In this document: positions 1 through 7,109 of the stretch, in pieces
How positions within the stretch are numbered: the first letter of the stretch is position 1
How the letters are laid out: every line of letters begins with the position of its first letter
Source of the DNA: Acidobacteriota bacterium
GTDB lineage: Bacteria > Acidobacteriota > Terriglobia > Terriglobales > Acidobacteriaceae
DNA length: 7,716 nucleotides
Direction: 5' to 3'
Assembly: GCA_021846065.1 (NCBI GenBank)
Contig: JAJZCP010000060.1
Location: 1-7,716 of the forward strand
The notes under the pieces: model-generated
What the model saw: the letters and a program-made list of their open reading frames with translations, nothing else
What the model was told of the DNA's origin: nothing
Database searches by the model: none
Position numbers and translations under genes: made by a program

Positions 1-1163
1 AATACCTCTTCCCGCGCAATCCGCATCTCCGGCCTGACCGCGCCAAAGATCGTTGGCGCGAAGAAGGTTCCATGCGCGTAATCGCCTTCAGTGAGCGCCT
101 TGCCGCCGGTCAGCAGTTTGGCCCCCTCGGCCAGCGCAATGGCCACATACTCGGCGGAAGTAGCAATCTGCTGCTCGTTCACCTGCGGGCCAACTTCGAC
201 CCCGGCATGAAGACCGTTGCCCACCTTCAGTGCAGCCGCGCGCGCAACCAGTTTCTCCGTAAATTCAGCCGCGATCGACCGGTGCAGCAGGATGCGGCTG
301 GTGGCCGTGCAGCGCTGTCCGGTGGTGCCAAAGGCTCCCCACAACGCGCCCTCAAGCGCCAGTTCCAGGTTGGCGTCTTCCATCACGATCATGGCGTTTT
401 TGCCGCCCATTTCAAGCGAGACCGGCTTGAAGGTCGCCGCTGCCCGCTGCGCCACCATCGCGCCGACGGCGCTTGATCCGGTGAAGCTGATCGCGCGCAC
501 ATCCGGATGCTCGACCAGCGGCGCGCCAGCCTCCGGCCCAAAGCCGCTGACGATATTCACCACGCCCGGTGGCAAGCCCGCATCCATGAGCGTCTGCACC
601 AGGTTATAGGTGGAGAGCGGAGTATCTTCGGCCGGCTTGATGACGCAGGTGTTGCCGGCGACGAGCGCAGGAAACAGCTTCCACGACGGAATGGCCATGG
701 GGAAATTCCACGGCGCAATCATGCCGATGACCCCGACCGGCATGCGCACGGACATGGCGAATTTGTTAGCCAGCTCAGAAGGCGTTGTCTGGCCAAAAAG
801 CCGACGACCTTCGCCGGCCACATAGTAGGCTTCGTCGATGGCCTCCTGTACGTCGCCGCGCGTCTCAGCCAGCACCTTGCCCATCTCGCGCGTCATCTGC
901 TGCGCATATTGCTCCTTGCGCTCGGCGAGCAGTTGTCCGGTGCGATAGAGAATCTCCGCGCGCTTGGGCGCAGGCACCAGACGCCAGGTGGCAAAAGCTT
1001 TCCTGGCCGCGGCCACAGCCAGCTCGACATCTTCAGCATTGGATGCTGGAAACTCGCCCACAACATCGCGATGGTCGGCCGGATTCACATTCTGAAATGT
1101 TTTTCCACTGCGCGGCGCGATCCACTCGCCGCCAATCAGGTTCTGATAGGTCTTCGTACTCAC
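1..1163 (-). CDS. NAD(P)-dependent aldehyde dehydrogenase (C-terminus cut by window edge)
   Basis: This is an aldehyde dehydrogenase superfamily enzyme that would oxidise an aldehyde to its carboxylate with NAD(P)+. The 387 visible residues contain the full catalytic apparatus: APWNFP with the oxyanion-hole Asn153, the cofactor-binding Lys176 in VIKPAEDTP, the FTGS turn at 227-230, the general base Glu251 in LEMGGKN, and the nucleophile Cys285 in GQRCT. The frame is still open at the left edge just after REEV, so the usual EVFGPV motif and roughly the last 90-100 residues of a family protein of about 480 are missing. The start is GTG at 1161-1163. It is preceded by a GGGGA ribosome-binding-like stretch, and an in-frame TAA lies 18 nt upstream, so no earlier start is possible. 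The family is secure but the substrate is not. The overall pattern recalls semialdehyde dehydrogenases of the succinate or alpha-ketoglutarate type, which is only an impression. It is transcribed divergently from lon, and no pathway partner is visible. Confidence 0.95.
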   Translation of the reverse strand, partial: MSTKTYQNLIGGEWIAPRSGKTFQNVNPADHRDVVGEFPASNAEDVELAVAAARKAFATWRLVPAPKRAEILYRTGQLLAERKEQYAQQMTREMGKVLAETRGDVQEAIDEAYYVAGEGRRLFGQTTPSELANKFAMSVRMPVGVIGMIAPWNFPMAIPSWKLFPALVAGNTCVIKPAEDTPLSTYNLVQTLMDAGLPPGVVNIVSGFGPEAGAPLVEHPDVRAISFTGSSAVGAMVAQRAAATFKPVSLEMGGKNAMIVMEDANLELALEGALWGAFGTTGQRCTATSRILLHRSIAAEFTEKLVARAAALKVGNGLHAGVEVGPQVNEQQIATSAEYVAIALAEGAKLLTGGKALTEGDYAHGTFFAPTIFGAVRPEMRIAREEV

Positions 1164-1240
1164 TGTTCCCCGCTTTCGCTGTTACCCCTCGACCTTTCAG
1201 GATAAATCATCCCTGCTCCTCACCCATGCTGGGGCAGCTT

Positions 1241-1263
1241 CATCCGAGGCGCGTCGTCGGATG
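1241..1263. repeat. Perfect inverted repeat, CATCCGA-N9-TCGGATG
   Basis: Two 7-bp arms (1241-1247 and 1257-1263) are perfect reverse complements around a 9-nt spacer. The 23-bp element lies 78 nt upstream of the aldehyde dehydrogenase GTG and 189 nt upstream of the lon ATG. The size and symmetry would suit a dimeric repressor or activator operator acting on the divergent genes. It could equally be a small hairpin in either leader RNA. No T-tract follows on either strand, so a terminator is unlikely. The symmetry is directly visible, but the function is inference. Confidence 0.5.
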
Positions 1264-1436
1264 CGCGCACATTCCCTCAGCAATCGCTCATTCCCACGCT
1301 GCAACCCATGAGCTTGCTCTCATCGAAATCTCCACACCACAACCCCAGAGGAAAATCGCAGCAGGATTTACAATCGTTCTACGAGCCAGAGGAGAGGATG
1401 CGACCGTACGCCGCTTCCTGCATCCAACACTCACAA

Positions 1437-1444
1437 AGGGGTGA
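1437..1444 (+). promoter_or_regulatory. Ribosome-binding site of lon
   Basis: AGGGGTGA is a near-complete Shine-Dalgarno match located 8 nt before the ATG at 1453. It decides the start. The in-frame GTG at 1441 lies inside this site and is therefore part of the ribosome-binding sequence rather than an initiation codon. Confidence 0.8.
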
Positions 1445-1452
1445 ATAACACT

Positions 1453-3864
1453 ATGTCTACATCGGCACGCGAAAAAAACGAACAGCGCAAGCTTCCCATG
1501 ATGCCGATCCGCGACATGGTCATCTTTCCATTCATGGTGACGCCGTTTGTGGTGGGCCGCGAATCGAGCGTGCGAGCGCTGGAAGAAGCTCTGAGCGGCG
1601 ATCGCAAAATCTTTCTGGCCACGCAGCACGACGCCGGCGTCGATGAGCCTTCGGCGAAGGATATCTATCAGGTTGGCACCATCTGCAACATCGTGCAAAG
1701 CGTGCGGATGCCGGATGGAAATATCAAGGTGCTGGTCGAGGGCATCGAGCGGGCCAAGGCCACGGAGATTGTGGATACCGACGGATTCTTTGTGGCGACG
1801 CTGCGCCGTTCGCGCGCCGCGGCTGAGGTGACTCCGGCGGTCGAGCAACTGATGCAGCGCGTAACCACGCTGTTTGAGAGCTACGTCAAGCTCCAGCAAT
1901 CGTTGAATTACGAGACCATGATCGCCGGTGTGCGGCTCGATGATCCAACCAAGCTGAGCGACGTGATTGCAGCCAATCTTCAGCTTGGCATCGAGGAAAA
2001 ACAGGAGTTGCTCGGCATCTTCGATCCGATTGCGCGGCTGAGCCGCGTCGCGGACATTCTGGATGTGGAGATCGAAAAACTTGATCTCGATCGCACCGTG
2101 CAGTCGCGCGTGAAGCGACAGATGGAGCGCGCGCAGAAAGAGTACTACCTCAACGAAAAGATCAAGGCGATTCAGAAGGAACTGGGGCGCGGCGAGAAGA
2201 GCGAATTTGACGAACTGCGCAAGAAGATTGAAGCCGCCGGCATGCCCAAGGACGTGATGGAAAAGGCCATGCAGGAGCTGAAGAAGCTGGAAGCGATGCC
2301 TCCCATGTCGGCCGAATCTACCGTCAGCCGCAATTACCTGGACTGGCTGCTGGCCGTGCCGTGGAAGAAGCGCACCCGTGAGACGCGCTCGGTCGATCAG
2401 GCGGAAAAGGTGCTCAACGAGGATCACTATGGACTGGAAAAGGTCAAGGAGCGAATCCTGGAGTTTCTGGCTGTCCGTCAGCTTGTGAAAAATCCGAAAG
2501 GCTCGATCCTCTGCTTTGCCGGACCTCCGGGCGTCGGCAAAACCTCGCTGGGCATGTCGATTGCGAAGGCGACTGGACGCAAGTTTGTGCGGCTTTCCCT
2601 GGGCGGCGTGCGCGACGAGGCGGAGATTCGCGGCCATCGACGCACGTACATCGGAGCGCTGCCGGGGCAGATTATCCAGTCCATGAAAAAAGCCGGAACG
2701 CGCAATCCTGTCTTCCTGCTGGATGAGGTGGACAAGATGGCCTCGGACTTCCGCGGCGACCCGGCCTCAGCACTGCTGGAGGTGCTGGACCCGGAGCAGA
2801 ACACGACCTTTCAGGATCACTATCTCGATGTCGATTACGACCTCTCCGACGTGCTGTTTGTAGCAACAGCCAACGTTCTCCACACGATCCCCGCGCCACT
2901 TCAGGATCGCATGGAGATTCTGCGGCTGCATGGCTACACCGAGGTGGAGAAGCTGGAGATTGCGCGGAATTATCTGCTGAAAAAGCAGCGCGAAGCCACC
3001 GGCCTGACGCTGAAAAACATCGTCTTCCAGGATGACGCCATCCTCGCCATCATCCGCGCGTATACTCGCGAAGCGGGAGTGCGCAATCTGGAGCGTGAGA
3101 TCGGCAACGTTTGCAGAAAAGTCGCGCGGCGTGTGGTGAAAAATGGTCCCAAACACAAGGAGACGATCACGGCAGACAATCTCGCCGAGTTCCTCGGCGT
3201 GGCCAAATTCCGCGACTCCGAGGTGCATGAGCGCAACGAAGTCGGGTTGGTGACGGGTCTGGCCTGGACGGAGGTCGGCGGCAGCATTCTCTCGACTGAG
3301 GTGCAGGTGCTCGACGGCAAGGGCAAGCTCACGATCACCGGCCAGCTTGGCGACGTCATGCAGGAGTCGGCGCAGGCCGCGCTCAGCTACATTCGCGGCA
3401 AGGCCGCGGCGCTGGGCCTCTCGCGCGAGTTCTATCGCAACCTCGATCTGCACCTGCACGTTCCCGAGGGCGCCATCCCCAAGGACGGACCCTCGGCCGG
3501 CATCACCATGGCCACAGCGCTGGCCAGCGCGCTCTCCGGCATTGCCGTGCGGCGCGACATTGCCATGACGGGCGAGATCACTCTGCGCGGCAAGGTGTTG
3601 CCGATTGGCGGACTCAAGGAGAAGCTGCTTGCAGCGCAGCGCGCCGGAATCTTCGAGGTCATCCTGCCGGCCGCCAACGAAAAGGACATTGCCGACCTGC
3701 CTGAGGCGCTGCGCAATGCGATGAAGCTGCACTTTGTGGATCAGATGGATGAGGTGTTGCGGATTGCGCTTGCGGCTCCGCTGCAACCGCTCGACGAATC
3801 CACCTCCATGCTGCCCATTCCTTCGCCTGCGGATCGAGGCGAGTCTCCGGCGGCGCGTCAGTAA
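1453..3864 (+). CDS. lon: ATP-dependent protease La (LonA)
   Basis: Lon is a cytoplasmic homo-hexameric AAA+ serine protease that unfolds and degrades damaged proteins and selected regulators. At 803 residues it is slightly longer than E. coli Lon (784). The N-terminal substrate-binding domain begins near residue 10 ([14 protein letters not shown]), and a charged helical linker spans roughly 205-270. The AAA+ module has Walker A GPPGVGKT at 357-364 and Walker B FLLDEVDK at 421-428. The protease domain carries Ser681 in KDGPSAG and Lys722 in GGLKEK, the Ser-Lys dyad, at almost the same numbers as in E. coli. All catalytic features are intact, and the LonA-type N-domain separates it from LonB. 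The tail after about residue 780 is a low-complexity Ser/Pro/Arg extension of about 20 residues. The ATG was chosen over the in-frame GTG at 1441 because the GTG lies within the Shine-Dalgarno site. The next gene begins 6 nt after the stop, suggesting co-transcription. Confidence 0.98.
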   Translation: MSTSAREKNEQRKLPMMPIRDMVIFPFMVTPFVVGRESSVRALEEALSGDRKIFLATQHDAGVDEPSAKDIYQVGTICNIVQSVRMPDGNIKVLVEGIERAKATEIVDTDGFFVATLRRSRAAAEVTPAVEQLMQRVTTLFESYVKLQQSLNYETMIAGVRLDDPTKLSDVIAANLQLGIEEKQELLGIFDPIARLSRVADILDVEIEKLDLDRTVQSRVKRQMERAQKEYYLNEKIKAIQKELGRGEKSEFDELRKKIEAAGMPKDVMEKAMQELKKLEAMPPMSAESTVSRNYLDWLLAVPWKKRTRETRSVDQAEKVLNEDHYGLEKVKERILEFLAVRQLVKNPKGSILCFAGPPGVGKTSLGMSIAKATGRKFVRLSLGGVRDEAEIRGHRRTYIGALPGQIIQSMKKAGTRNPVFLLDEVDKMASDFRGDPASALLEVLDPEQNTTFQDHYLDVDYDLSDVLFVATANVLHTIPAPLQDRMEILRLHGYTEVEKLEIARNYLLKKQREATGLTLKNIVFQDDAILAIIRAYTREAGVRNLEREIGNVCRKVARRVVKNGPKHKETITADNLAEFLGVAKFRDSEVHERNEVGLVTGLAWTEVGGSILSTEVQVLDGKGKLTITGQLGDVMQESAQAALSYIRGKAAALGLSREFYRNLDLHLHVPEGAIPKDGPSAGITMATALASALSGIAVRRDIAMTGEITLRGKVLPIGGLKEKLLAAQRAGIFEVILPAANEKDIADLPEALRNAMKLHFVDQMDEVLRIALAAPLQPLDESTSMLPIPSPADRGESPAARQ

Positions 3865-3870
3865 GCCTCG

Positions 3871-4560
3871 ATGCTGCGCGCGCTGCTGATTACCTTTGCG
3901 ATTCTGGCCGGCGCGCTCGGCGGCTATCTCTATTGGCTGCACCGGGCGCACGCCTACATCCAAGTGCGCTCGCTGACTGCGCCGCCGCCTCGGCGAGCCG
4001 CTGCGCCCAGCACGCGCATCCTCTTTGTTCCGGGCTGTGAACGCAGCTTTTTGGTCAAGGTCGGTGAGCTGGTGGAGCCGCAGATTACGCCCTCCTCGAC
4101 ACCGGAGACGCTGGCGCTGGCCACTCGCCTCTACGGCAAACCGACCCGCAAATCCCACTCGCTGATCTGGTCCCAGGACGCATTCACGCTCGCCGAACCA
4201 GCGGCAGACCGGCTGCTGCTGACGCTCGAAACCGGCCACGTGGTGCAGACTCTCGATGACATTGAACTTGGCATTGACTCCTTCAATGCCATTCGCGCCA
4301 AGATGCGTGACCGCAATCTGCCCGTCTCCGATGCGCTGGTGCATGGCCAACATACGTGGACCTATCAGCTCATGATTCCCTCTTCGTGCGGCTCTCGCTG
4401 GAGCAGCACCTACTCGCGCACGTTGCCAGAGACGCCGGATCTGGACGCGCAGATTCTGCCACCGGCAAACTCGCCGAATCCCGCTCCGCGCGCTGCGGCG
4501 TTTTTCAACAGGATTGCCTCGGAGTACACCCTGACACGCGCGCAGTCGCAGCAGCGATAA
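3871..4560 (+). CDS. Uncharacterised membrane-anchored protein downstream of lon
   Basis: I do not recognise this 229-residue protein. Residues 4-23 form a single hydrophobic segment at the N-terminus, most likely an uncleaved signal anchor. A Pro/Arg/Ala-rich linker (about 36-48) follows, then a soluble domain (about 49-185) with two cysteines, Cys56 in FVPGC and Cys173 in PSSCGSRW, that could pair if the domain is outside the cytoplasm. A Thr/Pro-Glu-Leu plus YGKP segment (about 75-95) and the patch DDIELGIDSF look like conserved structural elements. The C-terminal 45 residues are Pro/Ala-rich and probably disordered. The ATG sits 6 nt after the lon stop with no clear Shine-Dalgarno sequence, so translation may depend on ribosomes finishing lon. 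It could be a Lon-associated membrane factor or an unrelated passenger. Composition matches the neighbours, and the competing frame on the opposite strand shows no recognisable domain. Confidence 0.75.
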   Translation: MLRALLITFAILAGALGGYLYWLHRAHAYIQVRSLTAPPPRRAAAPSTRILFVPGCERSFLVKVGELVEPQITPSSTPETLALATRLYGKPTRKSHSLIWSQDAFTLAEPAADRLLLTLETGHVVQTLDDIELGIDSFNAIRAKMRDRNLPVSDALVHGQHTWTYQLMIPSSCGSRWSSTYSRTLPETPDLDAQILPPANSPNPAPRAAAFFNRIASEYTLTRAQSQQR

Positions 4561-4702
4561 GCGCAAGATCAAGCTGGCGGAGCAGGAAACCCGCTATGAT
4601 CTAGGTTGGGCGCAGACACCGGCCACGGTGAGTGACGAGCCGAAGATGGAACGTGAATCCGATGCAACATAAAATCAATCCGACGGAAAGTGAATCCAGC
4701 AT

Positions 4703-5302
4703 TTGAAATTCCAGACTCAGTTCCTGCTTTCGGCGATGAAGGCCGAGCAATTTCCCACGACGAACGCGCCGGAGATTGCCCTGCTCGGCCGCTCGAATGT
4801 GGGCAAATCCAGCCTGTTGAATGCGCTGGTGGGTAGCCAGGTGGCGCGTGTATCGAGCACGCCGGGCCGCACCCGCTCCATCAACTTCTTTTCGCTTGCT
4901 TCGCCCACTTCGCCCGGCCGCGTTCGTCTGGTGCTGGCCGACCTGCCCGGCTATGGCTATGCCAAGATTTCCAAATCCATCTCCGCCGAGTGGCCGTCCT
5001 TCATTGACCCGTATCTTGCCGAACGGCCGCAGCTTGCGCTTTGCATCTCTCTGGTGGACTCCAATATTCCTGTTCAGAAAAGCGATTTGCAACTGCTGGA
5101 GTGGTTGCGCGCGCACGATCGCCCCGTGCTTGTCGTGGGCACCAAAGCCGATAAGCTCAGCGGAAACGAGCGGACGCGGAATCAGGCTCAGTTGCAGCAG
5201 GGGCTGGGCGTCGATGAGCTGCTTCTGATCTCATCCAAAACAGGGCTAGGCTTGAATCACCTCAACGCTCGCTTCGAGGCGCTTGCCACCCACAAAAGCT
5301 GA
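4703..5302 (+). CDS. engB: Ribosome biogenesis GTPase EngB (YihA/YsxC)
   Basis: This is a TRAFAC-class GTPase of the EngB family, needed for late assembly of the 50S subunit. All G motifs are present in 199 residues: G1 GRSNVGKSS at 29-37, G2 around TPGRTRSINFF (53-63), G3 DLPG at 80-83 followed by the family-typical YGYAK, G4 TKAD at 147-150, and G5 SSKTG at 177-181. The length matches the family (about 195-210). The start is probably TTG at 4703. The next in-frame ATG (4736) would remove the N-terminal FLLSA segment that EngB proteins conserve, and an in-frame TGA at 4691-4693 leaves little room upstream. GGAAAG at 4685-4690 is a weak, somewhat distant ribosome-binding site. The gene lies 142 nt after the membrane-protein gene on the same strand. 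Its last 57 nt overlap the convergent gene on the minus strand. Confidence 0.95.
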   Translation: MKFQTQFLLSAMKAEQFPTTNAPEIALLGRSNVGKSSLLNALVGSQVARVSSTPGRTRSINFFSLASPTSPGRVRLVLADLPGYGYAKISKSISAEWPSFIDPYLAERPQLALCISLVDSNIPVQKSDLQLLEWLRAHDRPVLVVGTKADKLSGNERTRNQAQLQQGLGVDELLLISSKTGLGLNHLNARFEALATHKS

Positions 5303-6049
5303 GGCGCGGCGCAGGGCCGCTTCCCAGTCTGCCTGCTCCTCGGCACGAATGCTGACGCCCATGGCGCGCTGCGCCGCACGGCCCAAATATCGCGGAGCCA
5401 GCCGCAGCCAGCGCTGACGAGCGCCATCGGTAGCAATCTCACGCGCAGCCGTCTCGACCGGAGTAGCGCGCGATGCGCAACACTTTTCCTGACGCCAGGA
5501 GACGAAGTGGCCATGGAAGGTTTCCGTGGCATCGAGCAGCCGCGCGCCCTGACGCAGAAAGGCCTGATGCAGAAAGGCACCTTGCGCGCTCTCATGGGCG
5601 GACGTTGCGTTCTGCTGCGCGGCCAGGGCATCCGGCTGCACGCCTCGTCGCAGCATCTCTTCCATCAGGTATACCGCGGAGACGGCCACAGCAACCGAAA
5701 CAGCGCGTCGCTGACGCACCTCATTCTTCAGAATGCGCAGCGCCTCTTCCACGGTGTTGACCACAAAGTCTGCCAGCGCGTCGCGCATGGCACGCCGCTG
5801 CGCAAGCGCATCGGGCGCGGCCACCAGTGTCGCAGCCCCGGCGATATTGGCCGCCGTCACCAGCGCATCGGCGACGGAGCTTTCCGGCTGCAACTCACCG
5901 GCAAAGATCAGCCGTCCGCCCAGGCCCTGTTCCGGGTCAACCGGAAAAAGTTCGAGTAGCTTTTCGTAGCCGCGATAGACGCTTTCGATCCAAGGCACTG
6001 CGGTGCGCTCGGATTCCGGTGAACAGATTGTGGGCGTCTCGCTGGTCAT
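5246..6049 (-). CDS. Orphan urocanase-like Rossmann-domain protein, probably non-catalytic
   Basis: The function of this 267-residue protein is unknown. From about residue 25 to 142 its order of motifs follows the central Rossmann-like domain of urocanase (HutU). LGGRLIFAGEL (43-53) corresponds to the strand entering the NAD-binding loop. It is followed by an Ala-rich helix ANIAGAATLVAA (67-78), paired arginines at 85-86, VEEALRILKNE (100-110), the strand AVSVAVAVS (116-124), and EEMLRRGVQPD (130-140), then a Ser-Ala-His echo of TSAHD. The urocanase glycine-rich motif GLGGMGGAQP is replaced by an acidic and Ser-containing stretch (51-59), so NAD+ binding and catalysis are probably lost. Urocanase is about 550 residues, and here the flanking domains are absent. 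The C-terminal 110 residues are helical and Arg/Ala-rich, with no match I can name. The ATG at 6047-6049 follows an in-frame TAG. The stop lies inside engB on the other strand. The family link rests on remembered motifs, not an alignment. Confidence 0.75.
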   Translation of the reverse strand: MTSETPTICSPESERTAVPWIESVYRGYEKLLELFPVDPEQGLGGRLIFAGELQPESSVADALVTAANIAGAATLVAAPDALAQRRAMRDALADFVVNTVEEALRILKNEVRQRRAVSVAVAVSAVYLMEEMLRRGVQPDALAAQQNATSAHESAQGAFLHQAFLRQGARLLDATETFHGHFVSWRQEKCCASRATPVETAAREIATDGARQRWLRLAPRYLGRAAQRAMGVSIRAEEQADWEAALRRASAFVGGKRLEASVEVIQA

Positions 6050-6066
6050 ACTCTAAATCTGTCCTG

Positions 6067-6094
6067 CTTTGAACGCATCGCTTTGAACGTATCG
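6067..6094. repeat. Tandem 14-bp direct repeat (two copies, one mismatch)
   Basis: CTTTGAACGCATCG (6067-6080) is immediately followed by CTTTGAACGTATCG (6081-6094), differing at one base. The pair lies 17 nt upstream of the start codon of the urocanase-like gene, in the 125-nt gap after the pseudopilin gene. Two adjacent half-turn-plus sites could be a regulator binding site or a simple slippage duplication. The repeat is visible directly; any function is inferred. Confidence 0.55.
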
Positions 6095-6174
6095 CTATGG
6101 ATGCCTTCTGCTCTGACTGTATCGTGCATGGCGCGTCAGAAACCACTCCTTTGAGCCTGGAGCGGAGTTCACTT

Positions 6175-6582
6175 TCACCAGCTCGAATATGGCTGGCCAT
6201 TGCTTCCATTATCATCATCGCCGGAGTGGACGTCGTCAATGCCCGGCTCGGTCTGGTCCACCGAACTCATAGCATCGCTCTGATCGGTATTCCATGTATC
6301 CGCCGACCGCGTCATCGGGTCCACGGGAATCTCACGCAGATAGCCGGCGTCCACCAGATCCTGAAGCGACTGCGGCGCCTTCTGCTTGTCCATCGTATAA
6401 GCTTGAATCGCCTGCCGCATCACATGCAGATCTTCGCGCAGGACAGATTCCTTGGCCGCCTTGACTGCCGCCACATAGTTTGGCACGGCAATGGCCATGA
6501 GCACGCCGATGATGAGCATCACCACCATCAGCTCGATCAGCGTGAATCCCGCTTCGCCCGGTTTGTGCAGCCTCTTGGTCAC
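6175..6582 (-). CDS. Type II secretion-like pseudopilin (GspG-like), second of a pair
   Basis: This is a 135-residue prepilin-type protein that prepilin peptidase would cut and methylate at the inner membrane before assembly into a periplasmic pseudopilus. The processing site is Gly12|Phe13 in EAGFTLIELM, with the invariant Glu at +5 (Glu17). A hydrophobic helix follows to about residue 35, then an amphipathic helix (YVAAVKAAKESVLREDL). The C-terminal half has REIPVDPMT, shared in form with the neighbouring pseudopilin (RKIPTDPMT), then an Asp-rich loop DDVHSGDDDNG and the terminal YSSW. The Asp/Ser/Gly loop sits where GspG proteins bind calcium, so calcium binding is plausible. The start is GTG at 6580-6582 with AGGA-type ribosome-binding sequence in the 20-nt gap after the previous gene. 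It could be a minor rather than a major pseudopilin. Confidence 0.9.
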   Translation of the reverse strand: MTKRLHKPGEAGFTLIELMVVMLIIGVLMAIAVPNYVAAVKAAKESVLREDLHVMRQAIQAYTMDKQKAPQSLQDLVDAGYLREIPVDPMTRSADTWNTDQSDAMSSVDQTEPGIDDVHSGDDDNGSNGQPYSSW

Positions 6583-6602
6583 TTCTCGCCCGTCCTGTCC
6601 TG

Positions 6603-7094
6603 CTACCAGTCCGAATACTTCGTTCCGTCCAGCGCCGTTCCTGTCGATTTCGAGTAGACATCGAAGACGCTTTGCCCGCCATAGGAGTCGCTGTCCGGAT
6701 CATCCTGCATCGAGCGCATCCCCCAATCCGTGTTGCCCGTCATCGGATCGGTGGGAATCTTGCGCAGAAACCGCACCTTCTTGCCCTGCACATCGACGCC
6801 TTTCACCAGCGTATCGAGATCCGGCGGATACCCCTGACTGTCCACCTTGGTCTGGAACGCGCCCTTGTCCGCCGCGTCTTTATACTTGTCGATCGCATTG
6901 CGCATCGTCCATAGATCGCTGCGCAGCTCGCGCTCTTTTTCGCGCTGCACCTCAAACCGCGCCACCGGTATCGCCGCCATCGCCAGAATGCCCAGGATCG
7001 CCGCCGTCACAATCAGCTCGACCAGCGTCAGTCCGCGCTCTCGGCCGCTCCCACGCAACGATCGTCCTCCGCATTGTGCTTTCCACCCGATCAT
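6603..7094 (-). CDS. Type II secretion-like pseudopilin (GspG-like), first of a pair
   Basis: This is a 163-residue prepilin-type protein. A basic leader of 21 residues ends at Gly21|Leu22 in ERGLTLVELI, with Glu at +5 (Glu26). Leu replaces the more common Phe at +1, which prepilin peptidases usually tolerate. The transmembrane helix (22-45) runs into a charged helix rich in Arg/Glu/Lys, then a central alpha/beta region and RKIPTDPMTGNTDWG. The C-terminal end has FDVYSKS...ALDGTKYSDW, the layout of the GspG calcium loop and its final aromatic residue. It is the longer of the two pseudopilins and the closer to GspG in its C-terminal layout. The ATG lies 9 nt after a strong GGAGGT site that directly follows the stop of the upstream gene. 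The three genes are therefore very likely one operon. Confidence 0.92.
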   Translation of the reverse strand: MIGWKAQCGGRSLRGSGRERGLTLVELIVTAAILGILAMAAIPVARFEVQREKERELRSDLWTMRNAIDKYKDAADKGAFQTKVDSQGYPPDLDTLVKGVDVQGKKVRFLRKIPTDPMTGNTDWGMRSMQDDPDSDSYGGQSVFDVYSKSTGTALDGTKYSDW

Positions 7095-7103
7095 GCGCAG
7101 TGA

Positions 7104-7109
7104 ACCTCC
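7104..7109 (-). promoter_or_regulatory. Strong ribosome-binding site of the first pseudopilin gene
   Basis: On the minus strand GGAGGT directly abuts the TAG stop of the cohesin-domain gene and precedes the pseudopilin ATG by 9 nt. It fixes that start and indicates efficient translation of a structural subunit. Confidence 0.85.

Larger units (their letters stand above)
1164..1452. other. Divergent intergenic region between aldehyde dehydrogenase and lon
   Basis: These 289 nt separate two start codons pointing apart, so they should carry both promoters. The only -10-like element I can point to for lon is TACAAT at 1369-1374. It has no convincing -35 hexamer 16-18 nt upstream. I find no CIRCE element (TTAGCACTC-N9-GAGTGCTAA) and no clear heat-shock sigma-32-type promoter, so heat control of lon is not supported by what I can see. 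A perfect 7-bp inverted repeat at 1241-1263 and a possible 16-codon leader reading frame at 1398-1448 are described separately. The rest looks non-coding. Confidence 0.6.

Noticed and set aside
507..1205. Plus-strand open frames across positions 72-1444
   Set aside because: They lie opposite the aldehyde dehydrogenase, whose minus-strand reading has all the family motifs. Their products are His/Arg-rich and resemble nothing.
1346..1374. Candidate lon promoter with TACAAT at 1369-1374
   Set aside because: The -10 match is reasonable but the -35 position (CAGAGG) does not match, so I do not list it as a promoter.
1288..2637. Long open frame of 449 codons antisense to the first half of lon
   Set aside because: lon on the plus strand has unambiguous domains and catalytic residues. 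The antisense frame gives a His/Arg/Leu-rich product with no recognisable domain and is a by-product of GC-rich codon use.
2767..4572. Open frame of 601 codons antisense to the end of lon and the membrane-protein gene
   Set aside because: It spans two plus-strand genes and has a low-information Arg/Gly/Gln/His-rich composition, with no ribosome-binding site or domain support. It is a shadow frame.
4572..4600. Candidate engB promoter with TATGAT at 4595-4600
   Set aside because: There is no acceptable -35 hexamer and no extended -10, so it cannot be told from chance.
5306..5320. GCGGC-N5-GCCGC hairpin just after the engB stop as a terminator
   Set aside because: The stem is only 5 bp, it is followed by TTCCCAG rather than a T-tract, and it lies within the coding sequence of the convergent gene.
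5507..5959. Plus-strand open frames opposite the urocanase-like gene
   Set aside because: The minus-strand product shows ordered alpha/beta character and urocanase-like motifs. The plus-strand frames give Arg/His/Ser-rich products with no domain.
6145..6168. ACTCC-N14-GGAGT inverted repeat after the second pseudopilin gene as a terminator
   Set aside because: The short stem, long loop and lack of a clear U-tract on the minus strand make it too weak to call.
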